Shown here: positions 36,487-46,900 of the stretch, piece by piece
How the letters are laid out: each line of letters begins with the position of its first letter
Numbering within the stretch: position 1 is the first letter of the stretch
From: CAYHVK01 sp964360255
GTDB lineage: Bacteria > Bdellovibrionota > Bdellovibrionia > Bdellovibrionales > UBA1609
Direction of reading: 5' to 3'
Assembly: GCA_964360255.1 (NCBI GenBank)
Contig: CAYHVK010000011.1
Location: 80,421 to 144,420 of the forward strand
Length of the DNA stretch: 64,000 nucleotides
Position numbers and translations under genes: made by a program
The notes under the pieces: generated by a model
Seen by the model: only the letters and a program-made list of their open reading frames with translations
Told to the model about the DNA's origin: nothing
The model's database searches: none

Positions 36487-37755
36487 CTAAGGCATTACAT
36501 CTTCGCTCGGTAATTCAGCTTCTGTGCTCGCCAAGCCATCATAGAGATGGTCATACTGAGCCTCTAAGCGATCTACAACTGCTGGAATCTTGATGAAATA
36601 GAAGTTCTCCCAATTGCTTGAGAAAGCGGTTCCGGTGAAATTGCCAGCTCCTGCAAAAGCAGCTTTTTGTGTGAGCGATTTGAAAATAATGTATTTGTTG
36701 TGCTGAAGAAGTTTTTGATTATGGTTGGTCTGAAGGTATTTTACTTTTGCACCTTCTGATTCTAATTTTTTAACCACCAGATTTTCATGGCGCGTATTGG
36801 GGGCATTCACCCAGTAAATGTCATCATCAAAGAGCAGCTTCAAGCGAAAACTAGGGGCTGCTGCAATTTTGGCCGATAACGCATTTGTTAAAGTGGCAAA
36901 GCTAAAGCGGTGAGAGATCAACTTCACTTCTTCGGCCCATGCTAATGACTCATTAATAGTTCTGGTCGCATCGGCACCATAACCAGGAACAAAGAAGATT
37001 TTGATGTCGTCTTCTGCCGGAGCTTGAATCGCAGCTAAGCAAGACTTCATAAAAGTGCGATACTCTTTACCGCTGGCGGCATGGTCAATTTCTCCACTCA
37101 TCAAACACAAATGAGCTTGAGCAAAGTAAGAGCCTCTGTATGTCGTAATAAAATGCCAGTTCTCGTGATGGAGAAGAATTCCGCTGGTCATGTTACCGCT
37201 GCCAAATGAAACCTGAAATTCAGCGTCACTAGAATGAGGGTTTACGATGAAGACTTTATTGTGGGCGAAGTCAATACCGCTCACGTGACCACGTTGATAG
37301 AATTGAAAATTATCTTTGCCACAAGCCTCTAGCTCTTCCATGCGGTTGATTTCGGTTTTTTGATCTACCACGATTTGAACTTTTACGCCACGTTCGCTCA
37401 TCGCCTGGCAAAGAGCTGCTGTCACGGGATGACTTGAAAAGGACAAGTACGTCATAAAAATTTCTTTTGTTTTCGGCTGATTGATCCATTCTAGAATTTT
37501 TTCTGATGGTGTGCCCGATCGACCCAAATTATTTTGTGCATCTGAAGTTTTGCAGAAAACATTTTTTGGTTTTTCTGTAAGTGGCTGTCCGCCTTTAGAT
37601 GTAACGGGCTGAACGTATTTATATGTGGCGCATTCTGGATTCGTGAAGCGGATATCATAATTAAATGGAGTGTAATCTTGAAGGCGAGCCGCTGATGCCA
37701 CCGATTGAAGAGTGAAGAGGGCGAGAATTAGATTGAGTTTCAATAACAATTTCAT
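36487..37755 (-). CDS. Exported phospholipase-D-fold protein with altered HKD motifs
   Basis: A 422-residue protein with a cleavable signal peptide (cleavage after SAA, about residue 22). Two PLD-type half-domains are visible. The first has HNKVFIVN followed by GSGNMTSG, and the second has HNKYIIFK followed by GAGNFTGT. Each keeps the His and Lys of HxKxxxxD, but the Asp position is Asn in the first and Lys in the second. Family members cleave phosphodiester bonds in lipids or nucleic acids. The intact His residues leave activity possible. A good GGAGA ribosome site precedes the ATG. The gene stands alone. Confidence 0.75.
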   Translation of the reverse strand: MKLLLKLNLILALFTLQSVASAARLQDYTPFNYDIRFTNPECATYKYVQPVTSKGGQPLTEKPKNVFCKTSDAQNNLGRSGTPSEKILEWINQPKTKEIFMTYLSFSSHPVTAALCQAMSERGVKVQIVVDQKTEINRMEELEACGKDNFQFYQRGHVSGIDFAHNKVFIVNPHSSDAEFQVSFGSGNMTSGILLHHENWHFITTYRGSYFAQAHLCLMSGEIDHAASGKEYRTFMKSCLAAIQAPAEDDIKIFFVPGYGADATRTINESLAWAEEVKLISHRFSFATLTNALSAKIAAAPSFRLKLLFDDDIYWVNAPNTRHENLVVKKLESEGAKVKYLQTNHNQKLLQHNKYIIFKSLTQKAAFAGAGNFTGTAFSSNWENFYFIKIPAVVDRLEAQYDHLYDGLASTEAELPSEDVMP

Positions 37756-37881
37756 AAGGTCTCCATTAATACCGACATGTTATGCGGTGAGTTCTTCTAT
37801 TTGAAAAAACTGATAAACGCCACCTCATTTTAATATGCTAAGCGCGCATAATGAAAATAATAGAAATTGACCTGTTTTGTG

Positions 37882-38661
37882 TTATTTGCAGAAGCTAAGA
37901 GCTTTAGTGAGAGCCTGAATCTCTTTAACTTTTTTAGTTTTACTATTGGGATTCAGGCTGTTCCAGTAGCCGCCTTTATCAACAGAGATTTTGCCAGTCG
38001 CAGCGATTTGAGCATCAAGTAGGTGAATACCGCATTTGATATTTTTAAATGGGTCAAAAATACTCTTTTTTGAATTGTTGGGTAACAGATCGCGATCGGC
38101 TGTCCAATCAAACTGACAGCCCTGAGAGACTTGTGAGTCGGCGTAAGAGACGTGCATCAGGCCTTCACGATATCGTGGCAATTGGGTCACCGGATCCGTG
38201 GCTCCACTTTCATGGACGGTGCGTTTTGTAATGCTAAAATCAGTTTCATATTTTGCAATAGCTGAAATCAAGTAGGCCCAGAAGCCCGCTTTTTGCTCAT
38301 CATTAATTTTAGAGTATTGTGGGCAAAAATCAGTGGCGTCTTTAGCGCCACTTTTTAAACTCATTGTAGAACTAATAATCAGCTCAAGTGTTGTGTAAGA
38401 CCATTTAAGTTTTTCATCTGAGCCATCTTCCCAGGCCAATTTATCATAGGCAAAATCAGGCGGTGGAACTGTATCGTCGGGGGGAGTGGTGGGGGTCCCT
38501 TGACCCGTATTGTCTTGCAAGATTTCTTGCGCGCCTTCAAAGCTAGAATCAGCGGCACAACCGATTTGCAGGATCAAAATAGCTGTCAGCATCGATCCCT
38601 TAAAGATTGACTGAATCAGATGCCCAGGCCAAATGTCTAGTTGAGTCCTATATATTTTCAT
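37882..38661 (-). CDS. Lysozyme-like (lytic transglycosylase-type) lipoprotein
   Basis: A 259-residue predicted lipoprotein with lipobox LQIGC near residue 35; a Met at residue 24 could also be the start. After a Pro/Thr-rich linker (about 50-70), the C-terminal domain has features of an SLT/lysozyme fold. 'AIAKYETDF' would carry the catalytic Glu, 'EGLMHVSYAD' resembles the GLMQI motif, and 'FDPFKNIKCGIHLL' resembles the NP..NI..G motif. I infer peptidoglycan cleavage, plausible in an organism that remodels cell walls; the match is by eye only. The gene stands alone between two divergent or spaced neighbours. Confidence 0.6.
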   Translation of the reverse strand: MKIYRTQLDIWPGHLIQSIFKGSMLTAILILQIGCAADSSFEGAQEILQDNTGQGTPTTPPDDTVPPPDFAYDKLAWEDGSDEKLKWSYTTLELIISSTMSLKSGAKDATDFCPQYSKINDEQKAGFWAYLISAIAKYETDFSITKRTVHESGATDPVTQLPRYREGLMHVSYADSQVSQGCQFDWTADRDLLPNNSKKSIFDPFKNIKCGIHLLDAQIAATGKISVDKGGYWNSLNPNSKTKKVKEIQALTKALSFCK

Positions 38662-38768
38662 TGCTGATTATAGATCGGCGCGTTTAATATTTTAGATAAG
38701 CGTAAACTCGACGTACGTATGAGTGATTTTTTATTTGAGACACAAATTTCTTTAAACTGACGAGTCTA

Positions 38769-40754
38769 ATGACACAACGTAAAGACCTCGATGCCATTTT
38801 AGAACACACACCATTGCCTACAGCTTCGCTCGGGCTGCGCTTGGGTTGGCTGGCCGATGTTCTCCATTGGATTCTTTCTGATTCTGCGCTTCGTACAGAC
38901 GATGCCTATTTCAAAACCGGTGAGACGCAAGCTTTACGCGTGAAATGGGTTTTACATGTTCTTGACCGTCATCCAGACTGGAAAGAAAAAGTGAAACGCA
39001 TTGTTGAATCCATACCGCCGCACACGCAGATTTTTGATTTATTAGTTATGACGGGCCTCCATCAGCAGGCGGGCCTTATCTCTGAGATATTTGAGCGCCT
39101 GCAAAAAGAGTATTTGCCGGCACCTAAAGATGAGGCCAACTTACAATTTTTATTTTTGAATGCATTTGGTAGTGATACAGACGCGGAATCTTTTTTGCGG
39201 ATTAATACAGAGACCTTTCAAGAGCTGACAAAACTTTTTGGCTCGAACGCCGGTGTGTTTTCAGTCTGGTCACAAAACTACAAAGACGCTTGTTTGTTTT
39301 TGTCTTTGCAGATTTCAGGTTTAGGTCTCGATACAGAGGTGCGTCGCCGTTTAAAAGTACGCCGTATTGATGAGATTTGTTTTTATTCTCTTCATGAAAA
39401 AGTTTTAGCGTGGTCTAAGGTGGTATTTACCAGCGCCAGTGATACCACTGAAACTTTAAAGAATGAAATTAAAGCCAGTATCACCGGTTGTACAGATGCC
39501 ATTCGGCATATTTATGGTCAAATGGATGATCATGGGGTCAGTGTATCGATGGTTTACCGCCTCGACCGTATTGAAGCTCTTTTGCGTCGTCTTTCTCTTC
39601 TCGTCGATTACTCAAACTCAGTATCGTCTGCCGAAACTAAAAAATTAATTGCGCAATTAATTTCTGAGAGTGTGCGCTCACGCCGAATTGGCTCATTGCT
39701 TGATGACAATACATCTTTAATTGCAAAAAAAATTGTCGAGAACAGTGCTGAGACAGGTGAACATTACATTGCTCGCTCAGTGGGAGATTACTTTAAACTC
39801 CTTAGAAAAGCTCTGGGGGGCGGTGTTATTACGGCTGTTACGGTCGTCGTAAAAATTATTCTATCACTCATTCCGGGTTCGCCTTTTTTAATGGGCTTTT
39901 TAGCTTCGATCAATTACTCGACAAGCTTTATGCTTATTCAGTTGCGCGGTTTCACCTTGGCTACGAAACAGCCAGCGATGACAGCGGCGGCTCTGGCAGG
40001 TAAAGTTCGGCCGGATATTCGAGAGGGAGAGCTGTCTGGGCTTCTCAATGAAATTATTTATTTGGTTCGCTCGCAGGTGATCGCCGTTATCGGAAACGTT
40101 ATGGCCGTTGTGCCCACTATGATTATTTTCTGCTGGGCTTTCAACCAAAGTGTAGGACAGCCTTTTTTATCTGCGACCAAAGCTGAACACGTGCTTCATG
40201 ATTTTTCTATTTTAGGTATGACGCCGATTTATGCGATCTTCACTGGTTTTCTTCTATTTCTCTCGAGCATTATGGCCGGCTGGTTTTATAACTGGGTTCT
40301 TTATCGTCGATTGCATCATGCCTTAGCGCAAAGCAATCGCCTTATTGCTCTTTTTGGTAAAGATAGAATGAGAGTTTTCAGTTTATTGTTTAAAGCTAAC
40401 TGTGCTGGATTTGCCGGTAATATCTCGCTTGGATTTTTTCTGGGTCTCGTGCCAGTTTTTGGGGACTTTCTGGGTTTGCCTCTCGATGTCCGCCACGTGA
40501 CACTTTCATCGGGTTTAGCGACCGCCGCCGTGATGAGCCTAGAGCTCTCTGTTATGCAAACCTCTGAGTTTTGGCTCGCTGTTGTTGGTGTAATGAGTAT
40601 GGCCTTCTTAAATTTAGCGGTGTCATTTGCTTTTGCTCTGTTTGTTGCCTTCCGCGCTAAGAAAGTTCCTTTTGAGCAGGGCTTTACCATCCTTCGAATT
40701 ATCACTGTGCAACTATTACGGCGTCCGATGCTCCTTTTCTGGCCACCGAAATAA
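38769..40754 (+). CDS. 'SpecificRecomb' family integral membrane protein
   Basis: A 661-residue protein matching the family historically named 'site-specific recombinase' (PF10136-type), known from Proteobacteria including Neisseria. The N-terminal half (about 1-340) is soluble and helical; the C-terminal half (about 350-640) has several clear membrane helices. No tyrosine or serine recombinase catalytic residues are seen. The name is therefore likely misleading, and the function is unknown. It is a single gene with only a weak ribosome site and no obvious partners. Confidence 0.75.
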   Translation: MTQRKDLDAILEHTPLPTASLGLRLGWLADVLHWILSDSALRTDDAYFKTGETQALRVKWVLHVLDRHPDWKEKVKRIVESIPPHTQIFDLLVMTGLHQQAGLISEIFERLQKEYLPAPKDEANLQFLFLNAFGSDTDAESFLRINTETFQELTKLFGSNAGVFSVWSQNYKDACLFLSLQISGLGLDTEVRRRLKVRRIDEICFYSLHEKVLAWSKVVFTSASDTTETLKNEIKASITGCTDAIRHIYGQMDDHGVSVSMVYRLDRIEALLRRLSLLVDYSNSVSSAETKKLIAQLISESVRSRRIGSLLDDNTSLIAKKIVENSAETGEHYIARSVGDYFKLLRKALGGGVITAVTVVVKIILSLIPGSPFLMGFLASINYSTSFMLIQLRGFTLATKQPAMTAAALAGKVRPDIREGELSGLLNEIIYLVRSQVIAVIGNVMAVVPTMIIFCWAFNQSVGQPFLSATKAEHVLHDFSILGMTPIYAIFTGFLLFLSSIMAGWFYNWVLYRRLHHALAQSNRLIALFGKDRMRVFSLLFKANCAGFAGNISLGFFLGLVPVFGDFLGLPLDVRHVTLSSGLATAAVMSLELSVMQTSEFWLAVVGVMSMAFLNLAVSFAFALFVAFRAKKVPFEQGFTILRIITVQLLRRPMLLFWPPK

Positions 40755-40830
40755 AAGCGCCGGTCACTGTAATGGCTTAAAAATAAAGTGTTGCGCTTGG
40801 GCAGAGCCTATCGACAGTATTACCATAGGG

Positions 40831-41364
40831 TTAAGCAAATCCATCGTACAAATAATCCCAGTTCTTTACGACTCCCTCGGCCAGTCCGCGGGGATGACCG
40901 AAGCCTTCTAATATATTCACTTTGATATAGTCGCTCATCCGCATAAAATCTTTAATGCCAAAAACGAATCGGGTGTAAGGGGATTGGCTCCAGAAGCGCT
41001 CTTTCAGCTTATTCTTTTTACTCGCGCCAGTGATTTTTAAAGCAATGGCGCCGGTGAGAGTGCGAATAAAGCGTTTATAACTGCTATGAGAGTGAAACTT
41101 CAAGTGCAAGTGAAGATGATTGCCCACATTCGCTGAAGAGAAAATTTGCACGCCCATAATCTTTGCATACTTTTTTAAAAGCCCCGCTACAATCTGCTTA
41201 TTTTTTGGCTTTAAAAAAGACCAGTTACCTTTAGCGAGCTTTGATTTAAGTACAATATGCATCGATTGTTTGGTGGTAATGGGCCTAAAAGTTCGGCTTT
41301 CGCGAGTCGTGCGAGAGTTTCCGCCAAAGCGGTTTGATTTTTTGGCGAAGAGATCAGATTGCAT
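40831..41364 (-). CDS. RAYT-like (Y1/HUH) transposase
   Basis: A 177-residue protein starting MQSDLFAKKS. It has the Y1 transposase fold with the metal-binding HUH motif as HLHLH in 'NVGNHLHLHLKFH' (about residues 91-103). A C-terminal 'SDYIKVNILEG' resembles the Y1 catalytic-tyrosine segment. The start at 41364 is preferred over a Met 20 codons upstream because the copy at 1-250 begins at the equivalent residue. No terminal inverted repeats or target duplication were seen, so it behaves like a domesticated RAYT rather than a mobile IS200. Confidence 0.75.
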   Translation of the reverse strand: MQSDLFAKKSNRFGGNSRTTRESRTFRPITTKQSMHIVLKSKLAKGNWSFLKPKNKQIVAGLLKKYAKIMGVQIFSSANVGNHLHLHLKFHSHSSYKRFIRTLTGAIALKITGASKKNKLKERFWSQSPYTRFVFGIKDFMRMSDYIKVNILEGFGHPRGLAEGVVKNWDYLYDGFA

Positions 41365-41424
41365 TGAGCGTGATCGAGGCAAGTGAAGGATCCTTTTATT
41401 TATGTTTGTGCTGCAGAAATTCAT

Positions 41425-41821
41425 CGACCACGACTTACCATCTTTTATCGATGTTCATAGGCATAAACTTCAGTCAGCTTATCTATTTACCAACTGGGCA
41501 GGCCTGTTGTTAATGTAGATGTGACCGATGGTATTGTCAAGGTAGTATTTATGGGCGGGTTCAAGTTTGAAGACAGCGATAGACAGAGTTCAAGTTCGAA
41601 GTGCAGCGATGTTTTTGGATGGAAAGCTATTTAAGGTGGGGTATTAGCCTGCGAGGGGAGACAGTTTCTGCTCAGCACATCATTTCACATACTCAGGGAC
41701 ATGGTTGACATGCCGTTTTTGTCATACTTGGTCGATGGAGGTGGAGGGTGGGCTATGGAGGATGTGTTATGCATCGGTAGCAGATTTTCTACGGCCGTCT
41801 CAATAACAAGGCTTCACAAAT
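41425..41821. other. Gene-free region with degenerate repeats
   Basis: About 400 bases without a credible gene. It holds an imperfect direct repeat (41559-41610). On the minus strand near 41692-41710 lies a segment reading GTCAACCATGTCCCTGAG, which resembles the ends of some IS481/IS3-type elements as I remember them. It may be an eroded mobile-element remnant next to the transposase gene. Confidence 0.35.
41559..41610. repeat. Imperfect direct repeat, two copies
   Basis: Copy one is 41559-41580 and copy two is 41588-41610. Both read GTTCAAGTT(T/C)GAAG, then two or three bases, then CAGCGAT, giving a period of about 29 bases. No third copy was seen. Confidence 0.6.
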
Positions 41822-41854
41822 AAAAAAACCCACAATTCGGAAAAATTGTGGGTT
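41822..41854 (-). terminator. Intrinsic terminator of the 41924 lipoprotein gene
   Basis: An 11-base-pair stem (41827-41837 with 41844-41854) and a 6-base loop. On the minus strand it is followed by a T-run (A-run at 41822-41828 on the plus strand). It lies 70 bases past the stop codon. Confidence 0.85.
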
Positions 41855-41923
41855 AGAACAGAGTGAACATTGGCTTAACGAACCGAAGTTCACCTTGCAG
41901 ACGAATTGAAAGTGCGCCTTGGC

Positions 41924-42526
41924 CTAGCGACAGTAGTCTGATTGATAATACTGTCTTTCTGTGACCGTTAAATCGCCGTTAAATTGAGCGGCAGCAGACC
42001 CTGATGCGCTTACTAAGTTGGCCGCAACTGTATATGTTGTGTAAATATCTTCGTATTGTACGAAACGACGGCCCCAACGAGTGACGCGCTCTTGCCAGCA
42101 CTGAGTGCGACCACGGCTATCAGTAGCGCAGCGAGTGTACCATTCGTCGTACTGGCATTGCTCCCAATCTTGACGAACGCCTGATGAAGACTCTTCAACC
42201 GTGCGTGTCCCTTGCAGACCATAAGCTTGACCTGTTTGTTCAGCTGGGACGTTGAAAGTGTCATCTTTAAGTGCATCTTCTGGTACAGCAAATTCAAACT
42301 TCTGTGTTTTGTCATTCACTTCGATTTTTACTTTTACTTTTTTGCTATCCACATCAAGCTCGGTTTTATAAGAACCTGCCGGTAATGTAACAGTCTTTTT
42401 ATCTTTGTTGATTAATGTGAGGTTTTCGTTCGCTTTAAGAATACCTTCAAGATCGTTACAGGCTGTAAGACCAGCTACAGCGACTCCTGCTAGCATGAAT
42501 GTTTTAGCAAATTTAAGAATAGACAT
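41924..42526 (-). CDS. Predicted lipoprotein, unknown function
   Basis: A 200-residue predicted lipoprotein beginning MSILKFAKTF, with lipobox LTAC at about residue 22. The N-terminal half is Lys/Asp-rich and probably beta-stranded. The second half is rich in Trp, Arg and Tyr and has cysteines spaced as CQYDEWYTRC and CWQE, ending in YCR; disulfides are likely in the periplasm or at the surface. The start at 42526 is supported by an AAGGGGG ribosome site; the frame 20 codons upstream lacks a signal. It is divergent from the TolC-type gene and closed by its own terminator. I recognise no family. Confidence 0.75.
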   Translation of the reverse strand: MSILKFAKTFMLAGVAVAGLTACNDLEGILKANENLTLINKDKKTVTLPAGSYKTELDVDSKKVKVKIEVNDKTQKFEFAVPEDALKDDTFNVPAEQTGQAYGLQGTRTVEESSSGVRQDWEQCQYDEWYTRCATDSRGRTQCWQERVTRWGRRFVQYEDIYTTYTVAANLVSASGSAAAQFNGDLTVTERQYYQSDYCR

Positions 42527-42631
42527 TATGGTTTCCCCCTTAAGAAAATCGTTGCATGTCGTTATAGTTCTACAGCCGTTTTTCATACGAATTCAATAGC
42601 TATTTTAATAAGTTTAAGACATCTTAAAAAG

Positions 42632-43963
42632 ATGCGATTTTTATCTCTGTGTTTGACTCTTTTCTTACTCACAGGCCCGGCTTACTCTCTAGATTTGCGC
42701 ACTGCGCTTGAATTGGGAGTTTCAACTTCTCCAGAGCTCAAACAAGCTAAGTCACAGAAAAAAGAATATGAGGCTCAAGCTTGGCAGTACAAAAGCGAAA
42801 TTTTTCCGACTATCAATGCGGTGGGTACAGCAGAGCGCCGTCAGAATTCGGCGGCCACCCGTGGCTTTACTTCATCAACAACAGTAAATGATCCCTACAG
42901 TTCTTATATTGCAGCCCTCGAATTTCAGCAGCCGATTTTCAGCGGCCTTGCTTTAGTTTCGGGTTGGAAGCTCGCTAATGTTGTCAACGACTTGGCCGAC
43001 AGCGAATATTATCTTACACAGCAGACGATTGTTAAAAATTTGATTTTATCTTACTTTGGTTATGCCGAGTCACAAGAGATTCTCAAAGCCTCTCAAGGAA
43101 ATTTAAACACTCTCCAAGAGTATTCAAAAACACTTTCGTATTACGCCAAGATCGGTCGTGGCCGTGAAATGGATCGGCTGCAAGCCAGCGTGAACGCCTC
43201 TGTAGCGGCGGTTGAATTGCAAAACGTTTCGCAAGAAAAATTAGATGCCGAATTAGCATTAAAGAAATTTATCAATTGGACATCGCAAGAGCCGCTTAAG
43301 CTCTCTCATGCCCTGCACGTCTCAAAGCACAGCACGCAGAAAACGCAAGATTTAACAGACGCGACTCCCGAGTCACTTCTAAACAGAGCTTTGAAAAATA
43401 ATCCGAGCCTTCAAGTTTTAGAGAAAAATGTAAATCAGAGCCGATACCTGGGCGACGTAGAGCTATCGCCAGATTTGCCATCGCTCAATATTGTGGGGGC
43501 GTACGGCACCCAAGCTTTGCATCGGGAAGATATGTTTGAGAATAGTTCTGAGTATTACTCTTACGGCTTGAAACTTTCTATTCCACTTTTCTCGGGCTTT
43601 TCATCAATTGGTAAGCGTCGTGAGCTTCGTGAGCGGACTTTTCAAGCTGAAAAGAGTTTTGAAATCCAACGCCGTGATCTGCGCGTGCAAATTATCGCCG
43701 CTCAAATGAATTTGAAAAAATCTTACCAGCAGTATCAGGAGCTAAAAGATGTATCGACACGTTCACAGCGTGCGCTCGATTTAGCCACTCGCTCTTACAA
43801 GCAAGGTACGACATCGAGTCAGGACGTAGTTAATTTTCAAAAAAGCCGTTACGAAGCTGAAAAAGTTTTGATTCAAAATCAATACGCTTATCTACGATCC
43901 CTTATTGAGCTCCAAGAATTGCTCGGTGTTGATCTTTACAAAACATACACCGGTGCCCTATGA
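42632..43963 (+). CDS. TolC-family outer-membrane efflux protein
   Basis: Outer-membrane channel of a tripartite efflux or secretion system. The 443 residues have a signal peptide (about 1-20, cleavage near AYS-L). Two OEP repeats of long helices and short barrel strands follow (about 25-215 and 245-435), with 'LGVSTSPELKQAKSQ' and 'NNPSLQVLEKNV' marking the repeat starts. It overlaps the RND pump gene by 4 bases. Usually a membrane-fusion adaptor gene accompanies this pair; none is present here. Confidence 0.88.
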   Translation: MRFLSLCLTLFLLTGPAYSLDLRTALELGVSTSPELKQAKSQKKEYEAQAWQYKSEIFPTINAVGTAERRQNSAATRGFTSSTTVNDPYSSYIAALEFQQPIFSGLALVSGWKLANVVNDLADSEYYLTQQTIVKNLILSYFGYAESQEILKASQGNLNTLQEYSKTLSYYAKIGRGREMDRLQASVNASVAAVELQNVSQEKLDAELALKKFINWTSQEPLKLSHALHVSKHSTQKTQDLTDATPESLLNRALKNNPSLQVLEKNVNQSRYLGDVELSPDLPSLNIVGAYGTQALHREDMFENSSEYYSYGLKLSIPLFSGFSSIGKRRELRERTFQAEKSFEIQRRDLRVQIIAAQMNLKKSYQQYQELKDVSTRSQRALDLATRSYKQGTTSSQDVVNFQKSRYEAEKVLIQNQYAYLRSLIELQELLGVDLYKTYTGAL

Positions 43964-46900
43964 GTTTAGCCAGTCTTTCCATTCGAAAGCCCGTATTTGC
44001 ATGGATGTTGATGATCGCAATGATGGTTTTCGGTTACCTCAGCTTTTCAAGTTTGGGTGTCAGCCAGAATCCAGATATTGATTATCCGTTCGTTAATGTT
44101 TCGGTGACTCTAGAGGGGGCCTCGCCAGAAGTGATGGAGAGTGAAATCGTCGATGTCACCGAAAATGCTTTGATGGGTGTTGAGGGTCTCATTGATATTA
44201 GTTCTACAGCACGTTATGGGTCGGCTTCAATTTCCTTAGAGTTTAGTTTAGATCGCGATGTGGATGTGGCCATGCAAGAAGTGCAGTCACGCATTTCACA
44301 AGTGGTACGCCGTTACCCGGAGGGCACAGAAGCCCCTGTGATCTCAAAACAGAATCCTGAAGATCAGCCAATTTTATGGCTCGGTGTTTCTGGCGATGTG
44401 CCTTTTCGCGAACTTATGACTTATACGCGTGATAAAATCATTCCCCAATTTCAGCTTGTGCCTGGAGTGGGTGATATTTTCATGGGTGGATTTTTAGATC
44501 CAGAAATTCGTATTTGGATCGATTTTAAAAAGCTTCAACAGTTTGAGCTCACGGTGGATGACGTGATTTCCACTCTTGATAATGAGCATGTAGAGTATCC
44601 GGCTGGTTATATGCAGAAGGGTGAGAAAGAATTCACAATGCGTATTCTGGGCGAAGCTAAAACAGTTAAAGAGATCCAGAATTTATTAATCACAAAGCGC
44701 GGTGGAGGCATTAATTATCGACCAATACGTCTGTCTGATGTGGCCCGCATTGAAACTGGCACTGAAGACATTCGTCGTTTCTCAAGAGTGATGGGCAAAA
44801 CTGCCGTTGGTATCGGGGTTAGAAAAACCCGTGGTGTCAATGCCGTTGAAGTCGCCAAAGCCGTTCAAGAAAAAATGAAAGAAATGAAGGGAAGCCTCCC
44901 AAAAAGTTATGAGATCGGCGTGAATTATAATGGCACGAAAATCATTGAAGAGTCGGTGCATGAACTCAATTTTGAATTGATTCTCGCCGCCGCCCTTACC
45001 GGTGTTGTTTGTTTTCTTTTCTTCGGGTCATGGAGTTCAACCCTTAATATTTTGTTAGCGATTCCAACTTCTATCTTGGGTTCGTTTATGGCGTTTAAGT
45101 ATTTTGGCTTTACGCTGAATACCTTCACGCTTTTGGCTCTTATTCTCTCGGTGGGTATTGTCGTCGATGATGCCATTATGGTGCTCGAAAATATTATGCG
45201 CCACCGAGCCATGAAAAAAACAGGCCCGCAAGCGGCCCTCGATGGTGCCAATCAGATTACGTTTACGGCTGTGGCCGCGACTTTATCAATTATTGCTATT
45301 TTCCTTCCGGTCGTTTTTATGGAAGGCATTCTCGGTCGATTTTTCTTCCAGTTCGGTATTGTTCTTAGCGTAGCGGTATTCTTATCTCTTATTGAAGCTC
45401 TCACTCTTACGCCTATGCGAAGCGCAGAATTTATGGGCGATAAAGAGGAGCATGGGATTTTAGACCCACTCATTGAAAAACTAAAAAAGTTTTATGTTAT
45501 TACATTGAACTGGGCACTTCGTTACCGCTGGACAGTTGTGATTTTAGCTTTGACCTTATTTGCCGGCAGCTTTATTTTCGTTAAGCTTTTACGCAAAGAG
45601 TTTGTGCCCGCACAAGACCAGGGTATTTTTATTGTGCGTATGCAAGCCAATGTAGGTTCATCATTTGAATATACAGATGAACTTGTGAAGCAGGCTGAAG
45701 AAAAACTCAAAGCCGTTCCTGGCGTTGAGAGATTTTTCGTCGCTATTGGCGGTATGGGCGGCGGGGTCAATTCTGCCATGGCTTTCGTCACGTTGAAGGA
45801 GCGTTCACAGCGCGATGTGGGACAGCAAGAAGTGATGCAGAAGGTTCGTGAATCTTTAGGCGGCATTAAAGGGTTTAAAGTTACGATACAAGATCCATCC
45901 CAACAGGGTTTTGGTCCGCGCAGTCGTGGGGCCATTGAATTCAGTGTTCGCGGGCCGGAGTGGGAAAAGCTAGTTGAGGTGACAGAAAACATTCAAGCGG
46001 AACTCAAAAAAGATGAGCGCTTCGTAGATGTGGATTCAAATTATGATGAAGGTCAGCCGGAACTTAAAATTTATCCTGATCGTGAGGCGGCCGCTCGTTA
46101 CGGTGTTTCGGTTAAAGAACTTGGCTCGGTGATCAGCGCTCTTGTTGGTGGACGTGATGTGGGTAAGTTCACTGAAAGTGGGCGCCGTATTGATGTGCGT
46201 TTACGGCTTGAAGATGAGTACCGAGTGACTCCGCAAGATATTTTAAAACTTTCAGTGCGTAATAATCGTGGTGAGCTGGTCAGCCTTGGACGTCTCGTTA
46301 AAGTTGAGGAGCAAACCACTCTTGTCTCGATTACGCGTCAGCAGCGCGAGCGTGCTATTAATATTTACTCAAACATAAAACAAGGGGCCTCTCAAGGTGC
46401 GATGCTCACTCATATTGAAACAATTCGGGCTTCTTTGCCTGATGGCTACACAATTGTATTCAGCGGTAGCTCGAAAACTTTTAACGAAACAATGCGCAGC
46501 GGTCTTTTCGTTATGATTCTTGGTGTTTTCGTGGCTTATATGATTCTTGCCTCCCAGTACAATTCATTTATTCACCCGGTGACTGTTCTTATGGCTTTGC
46601 CGTTCTCACTGACTGGGGCGTGGGCTCTTCTCTGGGCCGCAGACTCTAGTTTGAATATTTACAGCGGTATTGGGCTCTTGCTGCTCATGGGTCTAGTGAA
46701 AAAGAATTCCATTATGCTTGTGGATTTTGCCAACCAGGTTCGTCAAGAATCCAGCTGCAATGCCACAGAAGCTATGCTTCGTGCCGGGCCCATTCGTTTG
46801 CGTCCTATTTTAATGACTTCCATCACGATGATTGCGGCGAGTTTGCCATCTGTTATCGGATTCGGCCCGGGGTCTGAAACTCGCTCACCAATGTCGTTAG

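Noticed and set aside
36865..36885. A second GCCGATAA sequence
   Set aside because: It lies inside the PLD-fold gene on the coding-opposite strand with no gene start nearby.
38769..40754. Reading the 'site-specific recombinase' as a mobile-element integrase
   Set aside because: It is a multi-helix membrane protein with no catalytic Tyr/Ser recombinase motif; the family name is historical.
45522..45992. 156-codon minus-strand frame inside the RND pump gene
   Set aside because: It is antisense to a clear 1018-residue pump gene; the product is Ser/Thr/Pro-rich with no recognisable domain.
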